64,000 bases of DNA from Mycolicibacterium alvei (GCF_010727325.1 NZ_AP022565.1:1922001-1986000), one strand, 5' to 3'; shown: positions 45,139 through 53,644, counted from the stretch's first letter. Made by a program: numbers and translations. The notes: generated by a model not told the origin, from the letters alone.

Positions 45139-45750
45139 GTGAGCGACCGTCTGCACCGCCTGATCCTGCTCCGCCACGGCGAGACCGAGTGGTCGGCCAC
45201 CGGCAGGCACACCGGTCGCACCGAGCAGGACCTGACCGAAACCGGGCGGGAACAGGCCGTCCTGGCCCGTCCGGCAGTTGCCGAACTGCAGTTGACCGAC
45301 CCACTGGTGGTCTCCAGCCCCCGGCGCCGCGCGCTGGACACCGCCGAACTGGCCGGCCTGCACGTCGACGAGGTCAACCCCGTGCTGTCCGAGTGGGATT
45401 ACGGCGACTACGAGGGACTGACCACCCCACAGATCCGCCAGCATGTGCCCGATTGGCTGGTATGGACACATGGCTGCCCAGGCGGCGAAAGCCCCGAGCA
45501 GGTCGGCGCCCGTGCCGACCGCGCGGTGGCATTGGCGCTGGGACATCTGCCCGCCCGAGACGTCGTGTTCGTCGGGCACGGACATTTCTCCCGCGCGATT
45601 CTGACCCGATGGACGGAACTGCCGGTGTCCGAAGGAATCCGGCTGTCGATGGTGCCCGCTGCTCTGGCGGTCTGCGGATTCGAGCACGGCGTGCGCCAGA
45701 TCACCGCGCTCGGGCTGACCGGTCACCCCAACCCGTGTCTGTCGCAGTGA
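45139..45750 (+). CDS. gpm2: Histidine phosphatase-family protein (Gpm2 / Rv3214 homologue)
   Basis: A 203-residue phosphoglycerate-mutase-like histidine phosphatase. The phosphohistidine lies in LRHGETEWS (near 12), with SSPRRRAL, EWDYGDYEG and VFVGHGHFSR (second catalytic histidine) in order. The M. tuberculosis homologue was shown to be an acid phosphatase rather than a mutase. GTG at 45139 gives the same length (203). Stop overlaps the entC start, so the genes form an operon with entC and a GNAT gene. Confidence 0.9.
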   Translation: MSDRLHRLILLRHGETEWSATGRHTGRTEQDLTETGREQAVLARPAVAELQLTDPLVVSSPRRRALDTAELAGLHVDEVNPVLSEWDYGDYEGLTTPQIRQHVPDWLVWTHGCPGGESPEQVGARADRAVALALGHLPARDVVFVGHGHFSRAILTRWTELPVSEGIRLSMVPAALAVCGFEHGVRQITALGLTGHPNPCLSQ

Positions 45751-46832
45751 AACCGTCATTTGTGTTGGCCGGGCCGAACGGGGCAGTCCTGGCCGAAGGG
45801 ATGCGCGCCGGATTCTCCGACCTCGCCGACGCCCAGGCCGCACTGCGGTCGGGCACGCCAATCGTGCTGGGCGCGTTGCCATTCGACCGGACCGCACCGG
45901 CCGCCCTGTATGCGCCCGATACGGTCCGGTTCACCGAGGCGCTGCCCGAATGGCCGGTGAATCCACCCCCGGCCGTGGTCGAGCGCGAAACCCTGCCACC
46001 GGGATCGGTGCACCGGGAGCGGGTGGCCGAGGCGATCCGGCGGCTACAGGATCCGCAGATCCCGATCGACAAGGTGGTGCTGGCCCGCTCGCTGCGTCTG
46101 TCCGCCGATTCGCCATGGGATGCCCGGACCGTGCTACGCCGACTGGCCGACGCCGACCCGGCCGCCACCGTCTACCTGGCAGATCTGTCCCCCGCGGGCC
46201 CGGCCCACACCGACACCGCGCTGGTGGGCGCCAGCCCCGAGTTACTGGTGGCGCGCGAGGGCGAGAGGGTGATCTGCCAGCCCTTCGCCGGGTCGGCACC
46301 GCGCTCGGCCGATCCTGCCGTGGACGCGGCCAACGCGACCGCACTGGCCGCCTCGGCGAAGAACCGGCACGAACATCAACTGGTGGTCGACATGATGCGT
46401 CAGGCCCTGGACCCACTGTGTGTGGACCTGCAGATCGCCGACGAACCGCAGTTGCACGGCACCGACGCACTGTGGCACCTGAGCACCCCCGTTCTCGGCC
46501 GCCTACGCGAAACGCGCACCACGGCAATTGATCTAGCGCTCGCACTGCACCCCACCCCGGCGGTCGGCGGGGTTCCGACCGACCGCGCCGCCGCACTGAT
46601 CAGCGAACTGGAGGGTGATCGTGGGTTCTACGCGGGCGCCGTCGGCTGGTGCGACAGCAGCGGCGACGGGCGCTGGGTGGTATCGATCCGGTGTGCAGTG
46701 TTGTCGGCTGATCGATACACGGCCCTGGCCAGTGCCGGCGGCGGTATTGTCGCCGAATCCGATCCCGACGACGAAGTTGACGAGACCACCACGAAATTCA
46801 GAACCATCCTGACCGGACTAGGGGTGACATGA
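45747..46832 (+). CDS. entC: Isochorismate synthase-like EntC
   Basis: A 361-residue chorismate-utilising enzyme. Motifs are KVVLARSLRL (near 107), ALVGASPELLVAREGERV, QPFAGSAPRS, AASAKNRHEHQLVVD, HPTPAVGGVPTDRA, and EGDRGFYAGAVGW near the C-terminus. It resembles isochorismate synthases (MenF/EntC) and probably serves menaquinone or siderophore synthesis. GTG at 45747 overlaps the gpm2 stop in GTGA; GTG at 45735 is an alternative. The next gene starts by ATGA overlap. Confidence 0.88.
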   Translation: MKPSFVLAGPNGAVLAEGMRAGFSDLADAQAALRSGTPIVLGALPFDRTAPAALYAPDTVRFTEALPEWPVNPPPAVVERETLPPGSVHRERVAEAIRRLQDPQIPIDKVVLARSLRLSADSPWDARTVLRRLADADPAATVYLADLSPAGPAHTDTALVGASPELLVAREGERVICQPFAGSAPRSADPAVDAANATALAASAKNRHEHQLVVDMMRQALDPLCVDLQIADEPQLHGTDALWHLSTPVLGRLRETRTTAIDLALALHPTPAVGGVPTDRAAALISELEGDRGFYAGAVGWCDSSGDGRWVVSIRCAVLSADRYTALASAGGGIVAESDPDDEVDETTTKFRTILTGLGVT

Positions 46833-47317
46833 GCGAGTTGATCCGCCGGGCACGGCCCGGCGACGAGGTCGAGATCACCGCGATGATCCGTGAGCTGGCC
46901 GAGTTCGAACGCGCCTCCGACGAGTGCACCGTCACCGAAAAGCAAATGCACACAGCACTTTTCGGTGAGCGACCGGTCGCCTATGCACACATGCTGGAGG
47001 TCGACGGGCAGGTGGCCGCGACCGCGGTGTGGTTCCTGAACTTCTCCACCTGGGACGGCGTCGCCGGGCTCTACCTGGAGGATCTCTACGTGCGGCCGGC
47101 CTTCCGGCGCCGCAGGCTGGCCCGAAAGCTGTTGTCCACCTTGGCCGCCGAATGTGTCGAACACGGTTACACCCGGATGACCTGGGCGGTGCTGAACTGG
47201 AACGTCAACGCCATCGCGCTGTATGACGCCGTGGGCGGCGAGCCGCAGACCGAGTGGACCACCTATCGGGTATCGGGCTCAGAGCTGTCGGCACTGGCCG
47301 ACGAAAGCCGCGGCTGA
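46829..47317 (+). CDS. GNAT-family acetyltransferase (Rv3216 homologue)
   Basis: A 162-residue GNAT protein. The acetyl-CoA pocket is seen in LEDLYVRPAFRRRRLARKLL (near 84-103), and the C-terminal strand in WAVLNWNVNAIALYDAVGG. It starts by ATGA overlap with entC. The overall sequence is closest to diamine N-acetyltransferase-like members, but the substrate is not clear. Confidence 0.88.
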   Translation: MSELIRRARPGDEVEITAMIRELAEFERASDECTVTEKQMHTALFGERPVAYAHMLEVDGQVAATAVWFLNFSTWDGVAGLYLEDLYVRPAFRRRRLARKLLSTLAAECVEHGYTRMTWAVLNWNVNAIALYDAVGGEPQTEWTTYRVSGSELSALADESRG

Positions 47318-47361
47318 GCAGTCGGCTAGCGCCGATTCGAAATTGCGACAGCCGGAGCGGA

Positions 47362-47739
47362 CTAACTGCGTCCGGTGATCCAGTCCACCGAGGACGGGCT
47401 GAACAGCAGCCCGAGGGTCACCAGGGCGAGCAGCCCGACCAGCGCGCCGTACACCACATGGTGCGAGGTGATCACGTACCAGGCCACCGGCAGCAACAGC
47501 AGGTTGGTGAGCACCGCGATCCCGCGGCCCCAACGCCGTGCGGTGATCAGTGCCCAGCCGCCGGCGAGCACTCCACCACCGATCAACACGAACCAGATTG
47601 CCGTGCCGTACCCGCTGACGATGTGCTGATCCGCACCGCCCACCGCCCGCACCAGGAGCACGACCGCCATGATCAGTGCGGCGATTCCTTCGGCGGCGGT
47701 CAGAAATCCGGCGTACCGGATTGAGGGAGGCTGGATCAC
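47362..47739 (-). CDS. Small four-helix membrane protein (Rv3217c homologue)
   Basis: A 125-residue protein with four membrane helices and short loops ([20 protein letters not shown] and [19 protein letters not shown] among them). No enzymatic motif. It starts by ATGA overlap with aroQ and is thus coexpressed with it. It resembles conserved mycobacterial integral membrane proteins; function unknown. Confidence 0.78.
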   Translation of the reverse strand: MIQPPSIRYAGFLTAAEGIAALIMAVVLLVRAVGGADQHIVSGYGTAIWFVLIGGGVLAGGWALITARRWGRGIAVLTNLLLLPVAWYVITSHHVVYGALVGLLALVTLGLLFSPSSVDWITGRS

Positions 47740-48176
47740 GATCGCTGCTCCGCCAGGTAGCGCACCGCGTACTCATATCCGGCCGGACCCGCGCCGGCGA
47801 TCACCACCTGCGCGACGGCCGAGACGTAGGAGTGGTGCCGGAACGCCTCCCGGGTGTGGATATTGCTCAGGTGCACCTCGACCACGGGCAGTTCGGCCGC
47901 GCTGAGCGCATCCCGGATCGCGACCGAGGTGTGGCTGTAGGCCGCGGGATTGATGATGATGCCGGCGCAGTCCTGTCGGGCCGCCTGGATGGCGTCGACC
48001 AGCTCACCCTCGTGGTTGCTCTGCACGGCGCGGACCTCGAAACCGAGCCCGGCGGCCAGCTCGGCCACCCGCTGCTCGATCTGAGCCAGCGTGGTGGACC
48101 CGTAGATCTCGGGCTGCCGGGTGCCCAGCATGTTGAGATTCGGTCCGTTGACGAGCAGTAATCGACGTGCGGTCAC
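47736..48176 (-). CDS. aroQ: Type II 3-dehydroquinate dehydratase
   Basis: A 146-residue AroQ-type enzyme with [10 protein letters not shown] (near 8), the lid-region PEIYG (catalytic tyrosine near 25), NPAAYSHTS (near 75) and [17 protein letters not shown] (catalytic histidine near 101). It dehydrates 3-dehydroquinate in the shikimate route, or acts in quinate catabolism. Mycobacteria normally keep an aroQ with aroB/aroK elsewhere, so this is probably a second copy. GTG at 48176 is used. It is followed by a coupled membrane protein gene. Confidence 0.9.
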   Translation of the reverse strand: MTARRLLLVNGPNLNMLGTRQPEIYGSTTLAQIEQRVAELAAGLGFEVRAVQSNHEGELVDAIQAARQDCAGIIINPAAYSHTSVAIRDALSAAELPVVEVHLSNIHTREAFRHHSYVSAVAQVVIAGAGPAGYEYAVRYLAEQRS

Positions 48177-48251
48177 CTTCAGTACGGTACCGACGCCCTC
48201 GCCGCCGGCGGCGAGGCACACCGACGCGTTGCTGACGCGGTTTCACGATGT

Positions 48252-48308
48252 CGAGATCGACGCCAGGGTGGTGATTGGGCAATATCCACCGCCCTCGTGT
48301 CGATCTCG
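48252..48308. repeat. Large imperfect palindrome between aroQ and ychJ
   Basis: Arms 48252-48273 and 48287-48308 pair over 22 positions with three mismatches and a 13-nt loop; the outer ten bases (CGAGATCGAC/GTCGATCTCG) pair perfectly. It lies between divergent genes, so it is not an ordinary gene-end terminator. It may be a dispersed REP-like palindrome or a regulatory fold. Confidence 0.7.
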
Positions 48309-48339
48309 GCGTAGCGGACAGGCCTGCGACACTGTCTGC

Positions 48340-48729
48340 GTGTCGAGTGACCGTCCCTGCCCCTGCGGGTCCGGCCGCGCCTATGGCGACTGCTGCGGGC
48401 CGCTGCACACCGGCGGGCAGCAGGCCCCCACGGCCCTCGCGCTGATGCGGTCGCGGTTCAGCGCATTCGCCCTCGGCGACGCCGGCTATCTGCTGACCTC
48501 CTGGCATCCCGACACCCGCCCCTCGGAACTGACCCTCGACGCGGCCATCACCTGGCGCCGGTTGCAGATCGTCGACACCGAGGCGGGAGGCGAGGACGAC
48601 GCCGAAGGATTGGTGGAGTTCCGCGCCCAGTACGTGCAGGACAGCCGCCGCCACATCCTTCACGAACGCAGCCGGTTCGAACGGGTTGGCGGCCGGTGGC
48701 GCTACCTCGACGGACAGATTCACGAATAA
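48340..48729 (+). CDS. YchJ family SEC-C motif protein (UPF0225)
   Basis: A 129-residue protein opening with the SEC-C zinc motif CPCGSGRAYGDCCGPLH (residues 7-23), followed by the YchJ-type NTF2-like domain. YchJ homologues are of unknown function but may bind SecB-like or nucleic-acid partners. GTG at 48340. It lies 35 bp upstream of the lipid kinase gene and appears inserted relative to the M. tuberculosis order I remember. Confidence 0.85.
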   Translation: MSSDRPCPCGSGRAYGDCCGPLHTGGQQAPTALALMRSRFSAFALGDAGYLLTSWHPDTRPSELTLDAAITWRRLQIVDTEAGGEDDAEGLVEFRAQYVQDSRRHILHERSRFERVGGRWRYLDGQIHE

Positions 48730-48764
48730 CAGCCCGACACCTTGCCCGGTTAGGCTCATGTCCC

Positions 48765-49727
48765 GTGCGTGCCGTGCTGATCGTCAATCCGAACGCGACC
48801 TCGACCACCCCGGCCGGGCGTGACCTGCTCGCCCACGCGCTGGAAAGCCGGGTGACGCTGACCGTCGAACACACCAATCACCGGGGTCACGCCATCGAAA
48901 TCGCCCGCGACGCCGCCCGCGACGGTGTGGATGTGCTGATCGTGCACGGCGGCGACGGCACGGTCAACGAAGTCGTCAACGGTGTGCTCGGGGACTGTGG
49001 GACCCGTCCCGACCCCGCGCTAGCCCCCGCGGTGGCTGTCGTGCCGGGAGGTTCGGCCAACGTCTTCGCCCGGGCGCTGGGCATCAGTCCCGATCCCATC
49101 GAGGCCACCAACCAGCTCGTCGACCTGCTCGGCGGCTATCGGTTGGGGCGCACGTGGCGCCAAATCGGTTTGATGGACTGCGGTGAGCGCTGGGGTGTGT
49201 TCACCGCCGGGATGGGTGTGGACGGTGACGTGGTGGCGGCGGTCGAGGCCCAACGCGCGAAGGGACGCAAGGTCACCGCATCCCGTTACATCCGGGTGGC
49301 GGTGCGCGAGTTTCTGACCAGCGTGCGCAGGGAACCGACCCTCACGCTGCAACTGCCGGGCGCTGACCCCGTCGACGGGGTGCACTTTGCGTTCGTGTCG
49401 AACTCCAGTCCGTGGACGTATGCGAACAACCGCCCGGTGTGGACGAACCCCGAAACCACGTTCGACACAGGTTTGGGTGTGTTCGCCGTCACGAGCATGA
49501 ATATCTGGGCGAATCTGCGGGTGGTCCGCCAGATGGTGTCCCGCAACCCGCGCTTGGCGGGCAAGCATCTGATCCGTGACGACAACATCTCAACGGTCAC
49601 CGTGACGAGCAACACGCCTGCCGCCTGCCAGATTGACGGAGATTACATCGGCATGCGCGAATCGATGACGTTCACGTCGGTCCCCGCCGCGCTGAGCGTC
49701 GTCGCCCCGACCAAGAAAAGTGATTGA
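48765..49727 (+). CDS. Diacylglycerol kinase-family lipid kinase (Rv3218 homologue)
   Basis: A 320-residue DAGK-catalytic-domain protein: IVNPNAT (near 8), HGGDGTVNEVVNG (nucleotide loop, near 60), PGGSANVFARALG (near 97) and a C-terminal beta domain with CQIDGDYIG. It phosphorylates diacylglycerol, sphingoid or another lipid. A -10-like TAGGCT at 48752-48757 puts transcription start at about the GTG, so the mRNA is probably leaderless. Length equals that of Rv3218. Confidence 0.9.
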   Translation: MRAVLIVNPNATSTTPAGRDLLAHALESRVTLTVEHTNHRGHAIEIARDAARDGVDVLIVHGGDGTVNEVVNGVLGDCGTRPDPALAPAVAVVPGGSANVFARALGISPDPIEATNQLVDLLGGYRLGRTWRQIGLMDCGERWGVFTAGMGVDGDVVAAVEAQRAKGRKVTASRYIRVAVREFLTSVRREPTLTLQLPGADPVDGVHFAFVSNSSPWTYANNRPVWTNPETTFDTGLGVFAVTSMNIWANLRVVRQMVSRNPRLAGKHLIRDDNISTVTVTSNTPAACQIDGDYIGMRESMTFTSVPAALSVVAPTKKSD

Positions 49728-49852
49728 CCTGCGCAAACACACCGCTTAAGGTGGAATTAGGGCGCAGCTGAATCCAGAGTGTAGTACACCGTAGTGAGGC
49801 ATCCAGTCACCGCCCTACCCAGTGACTTTCCCCACGTGTTAACTCAATGCTA

Positions 49853-49880
49853 TTGACATCTGTTCAGCCTGTGAAAGCAT
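49853..49880 (+). promoter_or_regulatory. Candidate whiB1 promoter
   Basis: TTGACA (49853-49858), a 16-bp spacer and a weak AAGCAT -10 (49875-49880) lie about 105 bp upstream of whiB1. A perfect GTGTA-G-TACAC dyad occurs further up (49779-49789) and could bind a regulator; CRP control is known for M. tuberculosis whiB1, but no full CRP consensus is seen here. Confidence 0.45.
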
Positions 49881-49985
49881 CGTTGCAACAGTGCAGAAAC
49901 ATTCGCATGCACGCGTTAACAGCCGAAGAAAATCTGGTGTGCTTTGCCGCGCACAGATCACATGTCGAACAAGGAGTTTGATCTT

Positions 49986-50240
49986 ATGGATTGGCGCCAC
50001 AAGGCCGTCTGTCGCGACGAAGATCCGGAACTGTTCTTCCCCGTGGGAAACAGTGGCCCGGCGCTTGCTCAGATCGCCGATGCGAAGCTGGTGTGCAACC
50101 GCTGCCCCGTAACCACTGAGTGCCTCACCTGGGCCTTGGAGTCCGGCCAGGACGCCGGCGTCTGGGGCGGGATGAGCGAGGACGAGCGTCGTGCGCTCAA
50201 ACGTCGCAATGCCCGCACCAAGGCCCGCACCGGAGTCTGA
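49986..50240 (+). CDS. whiB1: WhiB1, essential NO-responsive iron-sulfur regulator
   Basis: An 84-residue WhiB protein nearly identical to M. tuberculosis WhiB1. Cluster ligands are C9, C37, C40 and C46, with GVWGGM (near 56) and a basic C-terminal tail (KRRNARTKARTGV). Its 4Fe-4S cluster reacts with NO, turning it into a DNA-binding protein; it also binds SigA. ATG at 49986 follows AAGGAG. An upstream ATG at 49944 overlaps the Shine-Dalgarno and is rejected. A perfect 18-bp terminator follows. Confidence 0.97.
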   Translation: MDWRHKAVCRDEDPELFFPVGNSGPALAQIADAKLVCNRCPVTTECLTWALESGQDAGVWGGMSEDERRALKRRNARTKARTGV

Positions 50241-50261
50241 CCTTCGGTCCAGATCCCGACG

Positions 50262-50301
50262 CAAGCTATGGCCCCGACGAATGTCGGGGCCATAGCTTGC
50301 T
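50262..50301 (+). terminator. Terminator after whiB1
   Basis: A perfect 18-bp stem (50262-50279 with 50284-50301) with a GAAT loop, followed by TTTTGC. One of the strongest intrinsic terminators in the window; it could also serve the opposite pdtaS direction. Confidence 0.92.
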
Positions 50302-50422
50302 TTTGCGACAATTATCCACAGCAAATTGCGTAATTGTCATCACATCTTCGTATTGACACAACTGCGTAATTACTTCGGTGGTACTGACGTCCCACTGTGA
50401 ACCAGCTGTGTGCCCGGCCGGC

Positions 50423-51922
50423 TCACTGAACGCCGCGACCTCGCCTACCGATCGGCACTCTCAGCACCACATCGGTTCCGCCCGACGCGACATCATGCAT
50501 GCCAAGGGACCCGTCCAACTCCGCGGTGACCAGGGTTCGCACGATCTGCAGACCCAGCCGGTCGGACTTCTCCAGGCTGAACCCGTCGGGTAGCCCACGT
50601 CCGTCATCGTGCACCACGACGTCGAGCCAGCGGGCCGAGCGCTCGGACCTGATCGTCACGCAACCCTGCGGGGTGTCGGTGTCGAAGGCGTGCTCGATGG
50701 CGTTCTGCACCAATTCGGTGATCACCATGATCAACGCGGTCGCCCGGTCGGCGTCGAGCACGCCCAGCGCCCCCGTTCGGTTGATCCGGATCGGGGTATC
50801 CACCGAGGCGACATCGTTCATGATCGGCAGGATCCGGTCGATCACCTCGTCGAGGTTGACCTCCTCGTCCACCGACATCGACAACGCATCGTGCACCAGC
50901 GCGATCGACGACACCCGTCGCACCGACTCGATCAATGCCTCGCGGGCCTCCAGGTTGCTGGTCCGTCGCGCCTGCAGCCGCAGCAGGGCAGCCACGGTCT
51001 GCAGATTGTTCTTCACCCGGTGATGGATCTCCCGGATGGTCGCGTCCTTGCTCAACAGTGCGCGGTCACGCCGTTTGACCTCGGTGACGTCGCGGATCAG
51101 CACGGCCGCCCCGACCGGGGCGCCGTGCACCACCAGCGGCAGCGTCCGCATCAACACGGCCGCGCCGCCCGCGTCGACCTCCATGCGCATGCTGGAACCA
51201 CCGGCCAGCGAGTCACGCACGTGGTTGGCCAATTCCTGGGCCTCGAACACGTCGGAGATCAACGGTCGGGTGATGGCGACCAGATTGTGCCCGTCGAGCT
51301 CGGAGGCCAGGCCCATGCGGTGATAGGCCGAGATCGCGTTCGGACTGGCGAAGACGACATCGCCACCCCGGTCCAGACGGATGAAGCCGTCACCCACCCG
51401 CGGGCTGGAGCGGGACATGGCCAGATCACCGACGTTCGGGAAGGTGCCCTCGGACAGCATGTGGAGCAGATCGCTCGCACAGTCCAGGTAGGCGCCCTCC
51501 AGCGGGCTGGCCATCCGACGGGCAGCCAGCGCGGTCTGGTGAGTCAGCACCGCCACCACGTGATCGCGGTGGCGCACCGGCACCGCTTCCACGTTCAGTC
51601 CGGGAAGGTCCGGCGAATGTCGTTGCGTACCACCGCTTCCCCGGCCGATCGCACCCGACTCGAAGGCGGTGGCGACGACCCCGAGATCTGCTGCCGCGGC
51701 CAGGGTGCCGACCGAGTCGGCCAGCAGGACGGTGGGCGCGGTATTGGGCCGCACCTGCGCCACACACACCAGAACGCCGTCGTCGCGACGCACCCACATC
51801 AGATAGTCGGCGAACGACAGATCCGCCAACAACTGCCACTCCCCGACCACCGCATGGAGGTGGTCCACCGCGCTGCCGGGCAACACGGTGTGCTCGGCGA
51901 GCAGGTCACCGAGGGTGGACAT
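50423..51922 (-). CDS. pdtaS: PdtaS, cytosolic histidine kinase sensor
   Basis: A 499-residue sensor kinase with N-terminal GAF and PAS domains (about 1-290) and no membrane helix. A HisKA_2 phosphoacceptor region follows (REIHHRVKNNLQTVAALL near 300-317) and then an HATPase_c domain (ELVQNAIEHAFD, DDGRGLPDG). It phosphorylates the RNA-binding antiterminator PdtaR. ATG at 51922 gives MSTLGDLLAEHTV as in M. tuberculosis. It ends convergently towards whiB1 and follows the TB7.3 gene by about 37 bp. Confidence 0.94.
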   Translation of the reverse strand: MSTLGDLLAEHTVLPGSAVDHLHAVVGEWQLLADLSFADYLMWVRRDDGVLVCVAQVRPNTAPTVLLADSVGTLAAAADLGVVATAFESGAIGRGSGGTQRHSPDLPGLNVEAVPVRHRDHVVAVLTHQTALAARRMASPLEGAYLDCASDLLHMLSEGTFPNVGDLAMSRSSPRVGDGFIRLDRGGDVVFASPNAISAYHRMGLASELDGHNLVAITRPLISDVFEAQELANHVRDSLAGGSSMRMEVDAGGAAVLMRTLPLVVHGAPVGAAVLIRDVTEVKRRDRALLSKDATIREIHHRVKNNLQTVAALLRLQARRTSNLEAREALIESVRRVSSIALVHDALSMSVDEEVNLDEVIDRILPIMNDVASVDTPIRINRTGALGVLDADRATALIMVITELVQNAIEHAFDTDTPQGCVTIRSERSARWLDVVVHDDGRGLPDGFSLEKSDRLGLQIVRTLVTAELDGSLGMHDVASGGTDVVLRVPIGRRGRGVQ

Positions 51923-51959
51923 CAGCCAACGCCCCCCGGGAGCAGGCAACCGGACCGGG

Positions 51960-52175
51960 TCAGTCGATCACCGCGATGAGATCGCCGGCCTGGATCACGT
52001 CGCCCTCGGCGACATTGACCTTGGTGATGGTGCCCGCGACCTCGGCGAGGACCGGAATCTCCATCTTCATGGACTCGAGCAGCACCAGGGTGTCCCCCGC
52101 ACCGATCTGATCGCCCTCGTGAACGACGACCTCGAGCACACTGGCCACGATTTCGGCGCGAACGTCCTCGGCCAT
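51960..52175 (-). CDS. Biotinyl/lipoyl-attachment domain protein (TB7.3 / Rv3221c homologue)
   Basis: A 71-residue free-standing biotin carrier domain. The biotinylation site is ESMKMEIPV with lysine near 36. Such single domains could serve an acyl-CoA carboxylase. ATG at 52175 is used; the frame start at 52181 (GTG) adds only two residues. It probably shares transcription with pdtaS, downstream on the same strand. Confidence 0.92.
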   Translation of the reverse strand: MAEDVRAEIVASVLEVVVHEGDQIGAGDTLVLLESMKMEIPVLAEVAGTITKVNVAEGDVIQAGDLIAVID

Positions 52176-52310
52176 CTTCACCCCACTTCACTTCGGCGCT
52201 AATCCGACTACTCCTGCGGCCTATATCGAACCACAACCCCGGGTGGACAGCGCCGCCCCCGGGGCATGAGACACTAGGGAGCAAGCTCTTACACCATCTG
52301 GAGGATCATC

Positions 52311-52403
52311 ATGGCCAAGCGTGGCCGCAAGAAGCGTGACCGCAAGCACTCGAAGGCGAACCACGGCAAGCGCCCCAACGCCGGTTCGAAGTCAGTGCGC
52401 TAG
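52311..52403 (+). CDS. Ribosomal large-subunit peptide bL37
   Basis: A 30-codon gene encoding a very basic peptide that begins MAKRGRKKRDRKHSKANHGK. The first 24 residues agree with bL37, a small protein seen in mycobacterial 50S cryo-EM structures near 23S helices H15/H16a. The product here carries six extra residues, GSKSVR. Strong GGAGG seven bases before the ATG, and a stem-loop terminator at 52422-52452. Such a short gene is easily missed by gene callers. Confidence 0.85.
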   Translation: MAKRGRKKRDRKHSKANHGKRPNAGSKSVR

Positions 52404-52421
52404 CCGCTTCGGCAGACTTTG

Positions 52422-52452
52422 ACCGCCCGACTCCCTTCGGAGATCGGGCGGT
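52422..52452 (+). terminator. Terminator after bL37
   Basis: ACCGCCCGA pairs with TCGGGCGGT around an inner CTCC/GGAG stem and a CTTC loop, with TTTG following. It separates bL37 from the convergent rshA-sigH operon. Confidence 0.8.
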
Positions 52453-52485
52453 TTGTCGTCGGGCCACCCGGGGCTGTCCGCCCCG

Positions 52486-52791
52486 TCAGCCCCGGATGAT
52501 CGTGGTCCGGCTGATCTGGATGCGCAGCCGTTCCCGCAGCCCCTCGGGAGCCCTTTCCCCGCTGCACTTGGCGGCGATGAGGTGCTTGACACGCTCCTCG
52601 ACCCCGTAATGACGCAGGCAGGCCGGGCATTCTTCGAGGTGGTGCTTGAGCTTGTCGCGACTTTCGTCGGTGCACTCACCGTCGAGCAGGGTCCATACTT
52701 CGGCGATTACCGCCGCGCACTCCGGGTGTTCAGGGTCGACGGGACCGACCGGCGGGGTCCAGCGCTCGTCCTCACCGTGCTTATCACTCAT
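52486..52791 (-). CDS. rshA: RshA, redox-sensing anti-sigma factor for SigH
   Basis: A 101-residue zinc-associated anti-sigma (ZAS) protein with [13 protein letters not shown] near residues 50-62, the HxxxCxxC zinc motif. Disulfide formation releases SigH. ATG overlaps the sigH stop (ATGA), so the pair is translationally coupled and made in a fixed ratio. Confidence 0.95.
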   Translation of the reverse strand: MSDKHGEDERWTPPVGPVDPEHPECAAVIAEVWTLLDGECTDESRDKLKHHLEECPACLRHYGVEERVKHLIAAKCSGERAPEGLRERLRIQISRTTIIRG

Positions 52792-53432
52792 GACGAGACC
52801 TCCTCCGGCTCACCAAGCTGCTGACCTCGGATGAAACCGCGATCCCTGGCCACATCCGCCAGCAGCTCACGTAGCTGCTTGCGGCCGCGGTGCAAGCGGG
52901 ACATCACCGTCCCGATGGGCGTATCCATGATCTCGGCGATCTCCTTGTACGGGAAACCCTCGACGTCGGCGTAGTACACCGCCATCCGGAATTCCTCGGG
53001 TAGCGCCTGCAGTGCCGCCTTGATCTCGGTGTCGGGCAACAACTCCAGCGCCTCGACCTCCGCCGACCGCAGACCGGTCGACGAATGCTCGGCACTGGCC
53101 GCCAGCTGCCAGTCGGTGATCTCGTCGGTCGGGTACTCAGCAGGTTGACGCTGCTTCTTGCGGTAGCTGTTGATGTAGGTGTTGGTCAGAATGCGGTAGA
53201 GCCACGCCTTGAGATTCGTGCCCTCGCGGAACGACCGGAAGCCGGCATACGCCTTGACCATGGTTTCCTGGAGCAGGTCCTCGGCATCGGCGGGGTTGCG
53301 GGTCATGCGCAATGCGCCACCGTAGAGCTGGTCCAGCAGCGGGATGGCATCACGTTCGAACCGGGCGGTCAGCTCAGCATCGGTTTCAGGCGGCTGCGGC
53401 GCGTCAGGCTCGGCCTGCTCGACGTCAGTCAT
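52788..53432 (-). CDS. sigH: SigH, ECF sigma factor for oxidative and heat stress
   Basis: A 214-residue ECF sigma factor. Region 2 lies at about 25-90 ([37 protein letters not shown]) and region 4 at about 135-190 ([40 protein letters not shown]). It drives thioredoxin, mycothiol-recycling and heat-shock genes. ATG at 53432 gives the usual length. A GTG at 53525 in the same frame has an AAGGAGG six bases upstream and adds 31 residues; it may yield a longer isoform like Streptomyces sigma-R'. A SigH-type promoter (GGGAAC, 19 bp, GTTAT) lies at 53592-53621. Confidence 0.94.
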   Translation of the reverse strand: MTDVEQAEPDAPQPPETDAELTARFERDAIPLLDQLYGGALRMTRNPADAEDLLQETMVKAYAGFRSFREGTNLKAWLYRILTNTYINSYRKKQRQPAEYPTDEITDWQLAASAEHSSTGLRSAEVEALELLPDTEIKAALQALPEEFRMAVYYADVEGFPYKEIAEIMDTPIGTVMSRLHRGRKQLRELLADVARDRGFIRGQQLGEPEEVSS

Positions 53433-53558
53433 CGTGGGAAACACCTTCCCTTCTGTCGCGGCGCCACCAAGGGGTCCCGAATACCGGTAGGTATCCGGCG
53501 GCCGTTCCAGGCATACGGTTGGCACCAGAATCCTCCTTACAGATCCTAGAGCGTGCTA

Positions 53559-53571
53559 CCGACAAGTAGCG
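53559..53571. repeat. Third copy of the 13-base repeat core
   Basis: CCGACAAGTAGCG, identical to the core of the tandem repeat at 33234-33285, placed 34-46 bp upstream of the alternative sigH GTG. On the coding strand it reads CGCTACTTGTCGG, as it does upstream of adnA. Confidence 0.75.
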
Positions 53572-53591
53572 CTGAGCAGGTGTCGACAGCA

Positions 53592-53621
53592 ATAACAGCA
53601 TTCGGCGGCCGCTATGTTCCC
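53592..53621 (-). promoter_or_regulatory. SigH-dependent autoregulatory promoter
   Basis: On the minus strand GGGAAC (53621-53616), 19 bp, then GTTAT (53596-53592) match the SigH/sigma-R consensus GGAAY-N18/19-GTT. The transcript would start near 53585 and carry the upstream GTG at 53525. The element overlaps the start region of the divergent YbaK gene. Confidence 0.7.
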
Positions 53622-53644
53622 GGCGTGCCCGCTACCCTGTGCCG

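Noticed and set aside
53481..53508. Second GGAAC-N17-CGGTAT element inside the sigH extension
   Set aside because: Its -10 reads GTA rather than GTT; the upstream 53592-53621 element is the better SigH promoter match.
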